NCBI RefSeq assembly: GCF_041435215.1 | Contig: NZ_CP108394.1 | Coordinates: forward strand, 1,240,001-1,304,000 | DNA length: 64,000 nt | DNA from: Streptomyces sp. NBC_01314 | GTDB taxonomy: Bacteria; Actinomycetota; Actinomycetes; Streptomycetales; Streptomycetaceae | Direction: 5' to 3' | In this document: positions 11,336 through 19,261 of the stretch, in pieces | Numbering within the stretch: the first letter of the stretch is position 1 | Layout: every line of letters starts with the position of its first letter | Notes under the pieces: generated by a model | Databases searched by the model: none | The model's input: only the letters and a program-made list of their open reading frames with translations | What the model was told of the DNA's origin: nothing | Translations under genes and position numbers: made by a program

Positions 11336-11910
11336 GACCGCGGAACACATCGTTCGGCATCGTGCGGTGGCCTCGCGTAGGGCGCCCAAGTGACGGGCGC
11401 CAAATGGCCGAGCGCGAAGGTGGGCGAAGGGCGTGGCACCTCGGAAGGTGACGCGAGAGCGGTTGGCGGGGCGGCGGCGTGGGCCGCACTGGGTGACGGG
11501 CGACGGCTGAAGGCGGTCGAGCGCCTCACTGGCGACGCCGCGCTGCCTCACCGAGGCGGCATCACGTGACCGGAGGATCGCGACGCCGCCGACCAGATGG
11601 AGGAGCGGGGCTGCGCGGCCGCGCCGCTGCGGCGCGGCCGGGAAGCGAGTACGCGGTCGTCCATGGCGAGTTGGGCCGGACCATGTGCCGGTGGACCGGG
11701 ACGACGACCCCGTCCTGATTACGAGAGCCGGGTCGCGCTCTACACGCTCACCCAGCGGCTGTCGCTGACGGCGGGTCCACTCCGGTTGCCCGACGGAGAC
11801 TTCCCCGACCGGGCATTCATGCGGGGAGCCGCGGAGCGCCACCTGAACGAGGCGCCGGCGCCGGTCGGTGGGGTGAAGCGTGGGGAAGCGTGACATCGGG
11901 CCGATTGGGC

Positions 11911-12009
11911 TCCGGCGACCTCACCGACTCCGTCCACCCCGACGACCAGGGGCACCGCGCCGTCCCCGACCGTCTCGCCGCCATCATCGCCGCCACTATC
12001 GGAGCCTGA
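11911..12009 (+). pseudogene. C-terminal relic of an SGNH/GDSL hydrolase
   Basis: The frame ending at TGA 12007-12009 encodes SGDLTDSVHPDDQGH, the Asp-x-x-His catalytic block V of SGNH/GDSL lipases, followed by the usual RAVPDRLAAIIAA helix. Upstream the frame loses similarity and a stop lies near 11717, so only the last ~32 residues remain. The catalytic Ser block is gone. Confidence 0.6.
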
Positions 12010-12026
12010 TGCCGGTCGTTCGGACC

Positions 12027-12032
12027 TACCAT
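12027..12032 (+). promoter_or_regulatory. -10 element of VOC gene, leaderless layout
   Basis: TACCAT, then 6 nt (GGGGTC), then ATG 12039. The spacing fits a leaderless transcript; no -35 is clear. Confidence 0.45.
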
Positions 12033-12038
12033 GGGGTC

Positions 12039-12380
12039 ATGCCCGTCGTCCTCTTCGCAGGTATCCCCGTGAACGACTACACAGCGGCGCTCTCCTGGTA
12101 CGAGCGTCTGTTCGGCTCCCCGCCGACGTTCTTCCCGAACGACTCGGAGGCCGTGTGGGAACTGGCCGAGCACCGCTATGTGTACATCGAGCACCGTCCC
12201 GGACGCGGCGGCCAGGCCCTGCACACCGTCTTCGTCGACGACCTGGACGCCCGCGTCGCCGGGATCGCCGGTCGGGGTCTGGGACCCAGGACCCGCGAGA
12301 CCTACGCGAACGGCGTACGCAAGGTCACGTACGAGGACCCGGACGGGAACGAGATCGGTTTCGGCGGTGGCCCGGTCTGA
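12039..12380 (+). CDS. VOC family (glyoxalase/bleomycin-resistance fold) protein
   Basis: 113-residue metalloenzyme-fold protein with two beta-alpha-beta-beta-beta units: LFAGIPVNDYTAALSWYERLFG in the first and YEDPDGNEIGFGG in the second, with the Glu of DPDGNEIG a usual metal ligand. VOC proteins include glyoxalases, dioxygenases and antibiotic-binding proteins; I cannot assign the substrate. ATG 12039 is preferred over ATG 12009 because TACCAT is placed 6 nt ahead of it, giving a leaderless start, and residues 1-10 of the longer form do not look conserved. The longer start would overlap the stop of the SGNH relic. Confidence 0.75.
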   Translation: MPVVLFAGIPVNDYTAALSWYERLFGSPPTFFPNDSEAVWELAEHRYVYIEHRPGRGGQALHTVFVDDLDARVAGIAGRGLGPRTRETYANGVRKVTYEDPDGNEIGFGGGPV

Positions 12381-12458
12381 CCGGGCAGGGAGGCGAAGGG
12401 CACACGTCCGGTTCCCGGTCCCCGACTCGCCTTGCGGACCTACCCGGCCGGATGGTTG

Positions 12459-12554
12459 CACGTGACCCAGACCGGTCTCGGACATGCCGAAGCCCTCCAG
12501 CACCGCGCGGCCCAGGCGCCGCGCGCAGCCGTGCAGGATCTCCGCCGGCAGCGA
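12459..12554 (-). pseudogene. Relic of an AMP-binding (acyl-CoA synthetase/ligase) enzyme
   Basis: The minus strand encodes SLPAEILHGCARRLGRAV followed by LEGFGMSETGLGHV. This matches the core of ANL-superfamily adenylating enzymes, where PLPxE and the A5-type GxGxSE block follow each other at this distance. Both flanks diverge, no start or catalytic A3/A10 motifs remain, and the rest of the 12381-12882 gap shows no other gene. This is a dead internal fragment. Confidence 0.6.
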
Positions 12555-12882
12555 GGGCTCCGTCGGAGACTCACATGCGCAGCGGCGAGGAGTCGCTGAC
12601 GGGGGTCGAGGCCGCGCCGCGTCAGGCGCGCCTCCCGTCGGCAGGGCGACTGTTGCCCGATCAGCAGACCGGCACCTACGGCGCGGCACAGTGACCGGAC
12701 CTACGACGTTCGGCACGGCCCGGTGACCGATCATCGCCGTGTCGGGCGCCTCGCGGCAACGGGCACCGATGGGCGGCTCCATCGGCATGCTGCCGCCGCA
12801 CGGTGGGCGTATGGTCCGCATATGGGTGATATGCGGCGGCTGCCTGTTCGCTCCCCCGGACCGGTCCGGGGGAGGTGAGGGT

Positions 12883-15006
12883 GTGCCCGGTCCTGGCTTC
12901 GTCGGTCCGGACGCGCTGGAGTCCGTTCTGATCAAGGTCGCCAGGGAGAGCGGCACGTCGGTGACGGCGCTGTATCTGCTGCCGCCGGAGGATCCGGTGC
13001 TGCAGTTGGCAATGCTGGGCGGGGTCCCCTGGGAGATCTCCATGCCCTGGGCACGGGTGGCGCTGAAGGGCTCCTCCCCGGTGTCCGACGCCGTGCGGGA
13101 GCGCCGGCTGGTGTGGGTGAGCGGGCAGGAGGAGCTGGCGAGCCGCTATCCACGGCTGGCGCTGGTCGTGCCGTACCGCTTCACGCTGGCCGCCGCGCCG
13201 ATCACCACGGGCACGGACACCTGGGGCGGCCTGGTGCTGCAGTGGCCGGCCTCGCACCCGCCGGGGCCGAGTCCCGGAGAGCGGGAGGAGATCGCCGGCG
13301 CCTGTGACCGGCTGGGGCTGCTCCTGCGGAGCGCGGCCGACAGCGGCCACCCGGTACGGCCGGCCGCCGAGCCGGTGATGCTGCCCCCGCCGCGGTCCCG
13401 TATCGCGGGACCGGCCGAGGCGCAGGCCGCCGTCGACTTCGCGGAGCGCATTCCCGGCGGCTGCTGCTCGCTCGACGTGAACGGGAGGATCACCTTCCTC
13501 AGCACCAGGGCCGCCGAACTGCTCGGCGTCGGCATCCCCGATCTGCTCGGCGCCAAGCCGTGGGAGGCGCTGCGCTGGCTGGACGATCCGACCGCCGAGG
13601 ACAGCTACCGGGCGGCCATGCTCAGCCGTGAACCGGTGTCCTTCATCGCCCTGCGCCCCCCGGACCGGTGGCTGTCGTTCAGTCTCGTGCCGGACGCGTC
13701 CGGGATCAACGTACGGATCGCGCCCACGCACTCGGCCCACGCCCACGCCCCGGTCACAGCCCCTCAGCGGTCGCGTCCGTCGTCCCCCGTCGCGCCGGTG
13801 CGGGCCACCGTCCTGTACCACCTGATGCATCTGGCCGCCACGCTCACCGAGGCCGTCGGCGTACGCGACGTGGTCGACCAGGTCGCCGACCAGGTCCTGC
13901 CCGCGTTCGGCGCGGCGGCGCTCGCCCTGATGACGGCGGAGGACGGCCGACTGCGGATCATCGGCTACCGCGGCTACACCGCCGAGCTGATGGAGCACTT
14001 CGACGCCGCCCCGCTGACCTCGGACACCCCCGCCGTGCGCGCCCTCACCACGGGCGTCCCCGCCTTCTTCGACACGTTCGCCGACCTCAAGCGCGCCTAC
14101 CCCCCGGCGGTCCGCCAGGACGCCATGGCCGCCTGGGCCTTCCTGCCCCTGATCACCTCGGGGCGCCCGGTCGGCTCCCTCGTCCTGGCCTACGAGCAGC
14201 CCCACCCCTTCACCTCGGAGGAGCGGGCCGCCCACATCTCCACCGCCGGACTGATCGCCCAGGCCCTGGACCGGGCCAGGCTCTACGACGCCAAGCACCA
14301 GCTCGCCCGCAATCTCCAGGCCGGGCTGCTGCCCCACACCCTGCCCCACGTCGCCGGTCTCGACGTGGCCGCCCGCTATCTCCCGGCCACCCGGGGCATG
14401 GACATCGGCGGCGACTTCTACGACCTCATCCGCCTCGACCCCACCACGGCCGCCGCGACCATCGGCGACGTACAGGGCCACAACGTCAAAGCCGCCGCAC
14501 TCATGGGACAGGTCCGCACCGCCGTCCACGCCACCGCCGGCGCGGCCCCGGACGAAGTCCTCGCCCGCACCAACCGTCTGCTCACCGACCTCGACCCCGA
14601 CCTGTTCACCAGTTGCCTCTACGTCCACCTCGACCTGAGCAGGCGCACCGCCTGTCTGGCCAACGCCGGACACCCTCCCCCGCTGCTGCGCCACCCCGAC
14701 GGCCGCACCGAACCCCTCCACCTGCCACCCGGGCTCCTCCTCGGCATCGACCCCGACGCCGGTTACGCGTCCACCGAGATCCCGCTGCCGCCCGGCTCCG
14801 TCCTGGCCCTCTACACGGACGGACTCGTCGAGGCCCCCGGCATCGACATGGACGACGCGGTCGACGACCTCGCCCGCGCACTCGCCCGCGCCGATCCGGC
14901 CGGCGTCCGCTCCATGGACGCCGTCGCCGACACCCTCGTCCAGCACGCCTGCCGCTCCGCTCCGCGCAGCGACGACATCGCCCTGCTCCTCATCCACTCG
15001 GCCTGA
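12883..15006 (+). CDS. PAS/GAF-domain PP2C (SpoIIE-type) serine phosphatase
   Basis: Signal-sensing phosphatase of 707 residues, of the type that dephosphorylates anti-anti-sigma factors in streptomycete stress networks. Order: an N-terminal GAF-like segment (about 5-160), a PAS-like segment with FAERIPGGCCSLDVNGRI (about 190-280), a second GAF domain (about 305-470) and the PP2C catalytic domain (about 480-705), with metal motifs GGDFYDL, GDVQGHNVKAA, LYTDGLVE and SDDIALLL. There is no C-terminal RsbW-like ATPase. GTG 12883 is chosen for GGAGG 7 nt upstream; the frame is open to 12739 but without a better site. Partner proteins are not encoded nearby. Confidence 0.85.
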   Translation: MPGPGFVGPDALESVLIKVARESGTSVTALYLLPPEDPVLQLAMLGGVPWEISMPWARVALKGSSPVSDAVRERRLVWVSGQEELASRYPRLALVVPYRFTLAAAPITTGTDTWGGLVLQWPASHPPGPSPGEREEIAGACDRLGLLLRSAADSGHPVRPAAEPVMLPPPRSRIAGPAEAQAAVDFAERIPGGCCSLDVNGRITFLSTRAAELLGVGIPDLLGAKPWEALRWLDDPTAEDSYRAAMLSREPVSFIALRPPDRWLSFSLVPDASGINVRIAPTHSAHAHAPVTAPQRSRPSSPVAPVRATVLYHLMHLAATLTEAVGVRDVVDQVADQVLPAFGAAALALMTAEDGRLRIIGYRGYTAELMEHFDAAPLTSDTPAVRALTTGVPAFFDTFADLKRAYPPAVRQDAMAAWAFLPLITSGRPVGSLVLAYEQPHPFTSEERAAHISTAGLIAQALDRARLYDAKHQLARNLQAGLLPHTLPHVAGLDVAARYLPATRGMDIGGDFYDLIRLDPTTAAATIGDVQGHNVKAAALMGQVRTAVHATAGAAPDEVLARTNRLLTDLDPDLFTSCLYVHLDLSRRTACLANAGHPPPLLRHPDGRTEPLHLPPGLLLGIDPDAGYASTEIPLPPGSVLALYTDGLVEAPGIDMDDAVDDLARALARADPAGVRSMDAVADTLVQHACRSAPRSDDIALLLIHSA

Positions 15007-15109
15007 GGACGGCGGCGGCCACAGCACAACCTTTGAACCGTTTGACTCGTCTTCATCACCGAACGGCACAATCCAACCCTTTGTCCCGACTCGTTCCACG
15101 GGGGAACAC

Positions 15110-15553
15110 ATGAACTCGACCCGCACCCGTCGCGGCACCGCCGCGGCCCTCACCGTCCTGCTGGCGGCCGCTCTCGGAGCCGCCGGCGCCGGCGCGTCGA
15201 ACGCGGACTCCGCCGCGCCGAAGACACGGCAGATCGCCTCGTCCGTCCTGGGATCCGACTACAAGATCACTCTGACGGCGCTGCGTTCGACGGAGGACGA
15301 GTACGCCGCCTCCGTGCGCCTGCAGGTCTACACACGGTCCGCCGGTGCCTGGAAGGAATCGGACCGCGCGACCGTCGGCGACATGGACGGCTGGTTCTGG
15401 TACCCGCTCACGGGCAAGGGTGCCGTCTGTCAGCTGTCGACCGCCAGTACCGAGCCCGCCCCGCTCACCGTGAGCCTGCTGCTCACCCCTTCGCTCGGCT
15501 GCTCCGACCCCGCCCACTTCGTGGTGAAGCAGGGCAGGATCTACGCCGACTGA
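15110..15553 (+). CDS. Small secreted protein of unknown function
   Basis: 147-residue protein with a clear signal peptide: basic start MNSTRTRRG, hydrophobic AAALTVLLAAALGAAGAGA and a likely cleavage after ASNA. The mature part (about 115 residues) has two cysteines, in AVCQLS and LGCSDP, that could form a disulfide, and aromatic residues in DMDGWFWYPL. No domain recognised. GGGGGAA lies before the ATG. It follows the phosphatase gene by 103 bp on the same strand but probably has its own promoter. Confidence 0.65.
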   Translation: MNSTRTRRGTAAALTVLLAAALGAAGAGASNADSAAPKTRQIASSVLGSDYKITLTALRSTEDEYAASVRLQVYTRSAGAWKESDRATVGDMDGWFWYPLTGKGAVCQLSTASTEPAPLTVSLLLTPSLGCSDPAHFVVKQGRIYAD

Positions 15554-15587
15554 CCTCCCTTCCCCCACAGCACCCTCACCCTCTAGT

Positions 15588-15599
15588 TCACATACGTGA
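15588..15599. promoter_or_regulatory. Upstream TCAC-N4-GTGA box of MFS promoter
   Basis: TCACATACGTGA lies about 17 bp upstream of the -35. It has the same TCAC-N4-GTGA core as the operator at 15667-15692, with centres 86 bp apart, near eight helical turns. Fits looping or cooperative binding by one regulator. Confidence 0.5.
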
Positions 15600-15615
15600 C
15601 TACGGAACCAGCCCA

Positions 15616-15644
15616 TTGACCCGGAGGCGAGCCCTCCGTAAGGT
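15616..15644 (+). promoter_or_regulatory. Promoter of the MFS gene
   Basis: TTGACC and TAAGGT are separated by 17 bp, a good vegetative-type promoter. The spacer itself contains the inverted repeat CGGAGG/CCTCCG. Start of transcription is expected near 15651, about 55 nt before the gene. Confidence 0.65.
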
Positions 15645-15666
15645 TCCCGCATTCCTACGTACGTGA

Positions 15667-15692
15667 TGGTGGTTCACACATGTGAACCACCA
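15667..15692. promoter_or_regulatory. Operator-like perfect palindrome before the MFS gene
   Basis: Arms TGGTGGTTCACA and TGTGAACCACCA are perfect over 12 bp with a 2-nt centre. The site is just downstream of the expected transcription start, ideal for repression. It ends 13 nt before the start codon. The regulator is not encoded next to it. Confidence 0.7.
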
Positions 15693-15705
15693 GAGGGAGA
15701 CAACG

Positions 15706-17058
15706 ATGTCAGAAGTCGTCATACCCGACGCCGAACGGCGTGCTGTCGGCAAGTTCCTGCGCCGCATGCTGCCGATCCTCGTCCTGATGCTGCTGATCAA
15801 TCAGATGGACCGGACGAACGTCGGCTTCGTCCAGGACGAGCTACGGGCCGACGTCGGGGTGAGCGCCACCGCGTACGGACTCGGCGCGGGGCTCTTCTTC
15901 ATCGGATACGCCCTGTTCGAAGTGCCCAGCAACATGCTCCTGGAGCGGTTCGGGGCCCGCGTCTGGCTGACCCGCATCATGATCACCTGGGGTCTGGTGA
16001 TCGTGGCGATGTGCTTCATCCACAACGTATGGATGTTCTACGGGCTGCGCTTCCTCCTCGGTGTCGCGGAGGCCGGCTTCTTCCCCGGGGTCCTCCTCTA
16101 CTTCACCCAGTGGCTGCCGGACTCCAGCCGGGGCCGGGCGAGCGCGATCTTCCTGGGCGGCTCGGCCACGGCGTACATCGTGACCGGCCCGGTCACGGGG
16201 GCGCTGCTGGAGCTGCACGGCGTCGGCGGGTTCGCCGGCTGGCGCTGGATGTTCGTGCTGGAAGGGCTGTTCTCCATCGTCGTCGGCTTCGTCGCCGGGT
16301 TCTTCCTCGTCTCCCGCATCAAGGACGCCAAGTGGCTCACGGCGGAGGAGAAGGACGCGCTGGGCGCGGCGGTCGCACGGGACGAGGAGGCGCGCAGCCG
16401 GGCCCCCAGGGTGTCGCGGCTGAAGCTGCTGGTCCACCCTCAGGTCGCACTGCTGACCACGGTGTTCTTCGCGATGGCCCTCACCGGGTACGCCATCACC
16501 TTCTGGCTGCCCAGTCTGGTCGAGGAGATCGGGGGGCTGTCGCCGTTCCAGATCGGCCTGCTGTCGGCGATCCCGTGGATCTGCGCGGTGATCGCGATGT
16601 ACTCGATGAGCCGGTTCACCGACCGCGCCCCCGACCGCCGCCCCTACCTGGCCGCCGCGCTCGTCCTGTCCGCCACGGGCACCTTCCTGGCCACGCTGGG
16701 CTCCCCCTGGTTCGGCCTGGCGGCCATCACGCTGGCCGCGGTCGGCGGGAAGTGCGCGGCCACACTGTTCTGGCCGATGGCGCAGTCGGGGCTCGACCTG
16801 AGGATCGCCGCGCCCGGGCTCGCGGTCGTCAACTCCCTCGGGAACCTGGGCGGTTTCGTCTCCCCCACCCTCTTCGGCTACCTCAAGGACACGACCGGCA
16901 CGACCAACGGCGGCCTGTACACACTGTCGGCGGCCTCCCTGCTCGCGGTGATCGGCGTGGCACTGATTCACCGGAGTGACGGCGGGTCGGGCACAGCTTC
17001 GGGTGCCGACGAACCCGCCACCGTGCAGGGCAGGTTGGCGACGGGTGACGCGCGGTGA
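15706..17058 (+). CDS. MFS transporter, anion:cation symporter (ACS)-like
   Basis: Twelve-helix carrier of 450 residues. The N-terminal part AVGKFLRRMLPILVLMLLINQMDRTNVGF and the loop YALFEVPSNMLLERFGARVWLTRIMITWG are typical of the ACS/phthalate-tartrate family of organic anion importers, with a second half starting after a charged central loop (about 200-235). A carboxylate substrate is therefore likely but not shown. ATG 15706 has AGAGGGAG upstream. The promoter and two matching TCAC-N4-GTGA boxes suggest tight induction by substrate. No catabolic genes are adjacent, so the pathway it feeds is unknown. Confidence 0.85.
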   Translation: MSEVVIPDAERRAVGKFLRRMLPILVLMLLINQMDRTNVGFVQDELRADVGVSATAYGLGAGLFFIGYALFEVPSNMLLERFGARVWLTRIMITWGLVIVAMCFIHNVWMFYGLRFLLGVAEAGFFPGVLLYFTQWLPDSSRGRASAIFLGGSATAYIVTGPVTGALLELHGVGGFAGWRWMFVLEGLFSIVVGFVAGFFLVSRIKDAKWLTAEEKDALGAAVARDEEARSRAPRVSRLKLLVHPQVALLTTVFFAMALTGYAITFWLPSLVEEIGGLSPFQIGLLSAIPWICAVIAMYSMSRFTDRAPDRRPYLAAALVLSATGTFLATLGSPWFGLAAITLAAVGGKCAATLFWPMAQSGLDLRIAAPGLAVVNSLGNLGGFVSPTLFGYLKDTTGTTNGGLYTLSAASLLAVIGVALIHRSDGGSGTASGADEPATVQGRLATGDAR

Positions 17059-17136
17059 AACCGTTCGGCCCCGCATCAGCTCCTGTTCGCTCGCGGAGGC
17101 GTGGAGGCGCGGGCCGAGAAGCCGGAGCGGTGGCCG

Positions 17137-17655
17137 TCACAGGGGCGTGGCGTGGATGTGGACCGGGAGGCCCGAGCGGGAGATCGCGTCGCGTTCGAAG
17201 GGGAGGCCGATCTTCTCCGCGACCCGTTGGGACGGGCGGTTGTCGGGGCGGATGATCGCGACGAGTCGCTTCGCGTGCAGGACGTCGCGGGCGTGGTCAC
17301 GGCAGGCTGCCGCCGCCTCGGTGGCGTAACCGTGCCCCTGGAGGTCGGCCCGGACGCGGTAGCCGACCTCCAACTCGGTGACTCCCTCGATCTCCTGCGG
17401 TGTCAGACCGCAGTCGCCGACGAACTCGCCGGTGGCGCGGAGGGTGACCAGCCAGAGTCCGTATCCCTGCCGCCGGTAGAGGCCCTGGTTCCAGTCGATC
17501 CAGGCCAGGGCCTCCTCCCGGGTCCGGGGGCGCGGGTAGTGGCGCATCACGTCCGGGTCGCCGAGCAGCGCGGCCATGTCGTCGAGGTCGTCCTGTGTCA
17601 TCTGCCGGAAGGCGAGCCTCGGGGTGGGGGCCGGGGGCCGGTGGTGCCGGGCCAC
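17137..17655 (-). CDS. GNAT N-acetyltransferase, RimJ/RimL type
   Basis: 172-residue acetyltransferase using acetyl-CoA. It has TPRLAFRQMTQDDLDDMAALLGDPDVMRHY at the N-terminus, typical of the RimJ/RimL subgroup, then GDCGLTPQEIEGVTELEVGYRV and the acetyl-CoA loop ADLQGHGYATEAAAA. The C-terminal RPDNRPSQRVAEKIGLPFE is also characteristic. The substrate (protein N-terminus or small molecule) is unknown. GTG 17655 has GAAGGAGA in front and is preferred to a start 17 codons earlier, which would include an unconserved tail. It is convergent with the MFS gene. Confidence 0.82.
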   Translation of the reverse strand: MARHHRPPAPTPRLAFRQMTQDDLDDMAALLGDPDVMRHYPRPRTREEALAWIDWNQGLYRRQGYGLWLVTLRATGEFVGDCGLTPQEIEGVTELEVGYRVRADLQGHGYATEAAAACRDHARDVLHAKRLVAIIRPDNRPSQRVAEKIGLPFERDAISRSGLPVHIHATPL

Positions 17656-17703
17656 GGATTCTCCTTCGTCCGGCTGAACCGGTGCGTTCACGTTCGTCCA
17701 CCT

Positions 17704-17795
17704 CATCCGTACGTCCCTTTCATCCGTACGTCCCTTTCATCCGTACGTCTCTCTCATCCATCCGTCTCTCTCGTCCATCCGTCTCTCTCGTCCGT
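17704..17795. repeat. Degenerate 16-17 bp tandem repeats
   Basis: Three units of CATCCGTACGTCCCTTT or its close variant CATCCGTACGTCTCTCT are followed by two shorter CATCCGTCTCTCTCGTC units. Together they fill most of the gap between the GNAT and TetR genes. No open frame is associated. Confidence 0.85.
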
Positions 17796-17799
17796 TCGC

Positions 17800-18414
17800 T
17801 CATCTCACCCGGCGCGCACGTCTCTTCAGACGGGGTACTCGGTCGAAGATCGCGGCGAGCCGCGCTGCCTGGGCGAAGAGGGTGGCCGGGCGGGAGCGGT
17901 CGCCGTCGAGGTGGGTGAGGGTCTCCATGCCGAGGTAGAAGGCCACCGCGGCGCCGGCGAGTACGCGAACCCGGACGACGGACGCGAGCGGTTTGCCGCG
18001 CAGGAGCACCGTGAGCTGTTCCTCGGCCAGGTCCTCCCATTTCCGGGTTTCGAGGGCCAGTTGGGCGGCCAGCCGTGTTCCGGGTCTCGCCCCGGCGTAC
18101 AGCTCCTGGACGGCGGCGATGTGCCCGGTCTCGGTGTCCTCGTCGTACAGCTCGCGCAGCCGTGCGATCGCGGGCACGGCGCGGTCGATGCCGGACAGTT
18201 CGGCCCGGTAGCGGTCGATGCGGGCTCCGCTGGTCCGTTCCAGCGCCGCCACCAGCAGGTCGTCCAGGTCCGCGAAGTGGTAGTAGATCACTCCGGGTGC
18301 GAAGCCGCCGGCCTGCGCTATCGCCCGCGCGGTGGTCCCGCCGTAGCCGTTGCGGACCAGGCAGACGAGAGCGGCTTCCAGGACGCGGTCCCGGGTGCCA
18401 CGGGTGTCAGACAA
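17800..18414 (-). CDS. TetR family transcriptional regulator
   Basis: 204-residue repressor. The N-terminal helix-turn-helix is clear: TRDRVLEAALVCLVRNGYGGTTARAIAQAGGFAPGVIYYHFADLDDLL (about 7-55, in parts). The remaining helices form the ligand and dimer domain; it ends with a basic RLKRRARRVR tail. Its start overlaps the end of the desaturase gene by 8 bp, making it the last gene of a three-gene operon. The tandem GAAC-N4-GTTC palindromes at the operon promoter are the most likely binding site, so the operon would be self-regulated. Confidence 0.88.
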   Translation of the reverse strand: MSDTRGTRDRVLEAALVCLVRNGYGGTTARAIAQAGGFAPGVIYYHFADLDDLLVAALERTSGARIDRYRAELSGIDRAVPAIARLRELYDEDTETGHIAAVQELYAGARPGTRLAAQLALETRKWEDLAEEQLTVLLRGKPLASVVRVRVLAGAAVAFYLGMETLTHLDGDRSRPATLFAQAARLAAIFDRVPRLKRRARRVR

Positions 18415-19261
18415 CGCGCACCGGCCGTACTCCGTGCGCCGCGAAGTGGCCTTCGAGTCTGCGTGCCAGCTCCGGGAGGTGGTGGCTGGGCACCCGGGGG
18501 TAGAGGTGGTGCTCCAAGTGGTACGTCAGCTCCAGGAAGACGGCGAGGATGATCCTCCCGCGCAGCGTACGGGTCTGCGTCAACGGGGTGTCTCCGTAGT
18601 CGTGATGCGGCAGATACACCGTCAGAAGGGGGTACACCCAGCTCCCGACGATCGCCATCACCGTATAGACCAGCAGCCCCGGCGTGTACGGCAGGAGCAG
18701 CACTCCCCCGACCAGCGCGGCGAAAGGAGCCACGGCCTCCGCCAGCAGCCAGCGGCGGTCCCGTCCGCGCCGGTAGGACCAGAACCAGAGACGTACGAGG
18801 AAGACGGGGCCGTAACAGATCGCGCCCAGGAGGGACAGTTCGGCGGGATGGCCCTCCGGGTCGTCGGGATGCGGAAAGAGGCGGTGGTGCTGGGTGTGCG
18901 TGGCACGGTAGGCGTGGCCGCTCTCCAGCAGGGCCAGTCCCATCGCGAACAGCGCCCAGTCGGCGGCCCGTGGCGACAGGCCGATCGTGCGGTGCACCAC
19001 GTCGTGGGTGACGGTCACGACCGCGACGAAGATCCCGAACACGATCACGGGCGTCAGCCACCACCAGCCGAGCCACACCGCGCCGGCGAAGACCAGCGCT
19101 CCGGCGCCCGGCCGGACCAGCGCGACGATCCGCTGCCGGCGCGTGGTGACGAGCAGATCCTCGCCTAGCTCGGCCAGGGTCGGCAGACCGGGGACCGGAG
19201 GACCTGGGGGTCCGGTGAGTCCTGAGGGTCCGGTGAGTCCTGGGTGGTCGGACGAAGTCAT
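18407..19261 (-). CDS. Membrane fatty acid desaturase/hydroxylase family protein
   Basis: Integral membrane di-iron enzyme of 284 residues. The three histidine boxes are HDVVH, HTQHH and HLEHH, with a further SHHLPEL near the end. Hydrophobic pairs at about 48-90 and 165-205 would span the membrane. The family desaturates or hydroxylates acyl chains or carotenoid-like lipids. The N-terminus is an odd Gly/Pro-rich repeat (GLTGPSGLTGPPGPPVPG). The ATG overlaps the end of the FAD oxidoreductase gene (ATGA), so the two are translationally coupled and probably act on the same lipid substrate. Confidence 0.85.
   Translation of the reverse strand: MTSSDHPGLTGPSGLTGPPGPPVPGLPTLAELGEDLLVTTRRQRIVALVRPGAGALVFAGAVWLGWWWLTPVIVFGIFVAVVTVTHDVVHRTIGLSPRAADWALFAMGLALLESGHAYRATHTQHHRLFPHPDDPEGHPAELSLLGAICYGPVFLVRLWFWSYRRGRDRRWLLAEAVAPFAALVGGVLLLPYTPGLLVYTVMAIVGSWVYPLLTVYLPHHDYGDTPLTQTRTLRGRIILAVFLELTYHLEHHLYPRVPSHHLPELARRLEGHFAAHGVRPVRVV

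Larger units (their letters stand above)
11336..12038. other. Gene-poor stretch with decayed sequence
   Basis: About 700 bp without an intact gene. Except for the SGNH tail at its right end I cannot identify a family. Short gene-like phrases occur in shifting frames around 11600-11890, which fits old, broken coding sequence, but none is long enough to name. Confidence 0.45.

Noticed and set aside
11597..11893. Possible small gene of about 98 codons on the plus strand
   Set aside because: No family, weak start and frame-shifting similarity around it; treated as decayed sequence rather than a gene.
12676..15153. Long minus-strand open frame opposite the GAF/PP2C gene
   Set aside because: Composition (Gly/Val/Asp-rich) is typical of an antisense shadow in high-GC DNA, and the plus-strand protein has full phosphatase motifs.
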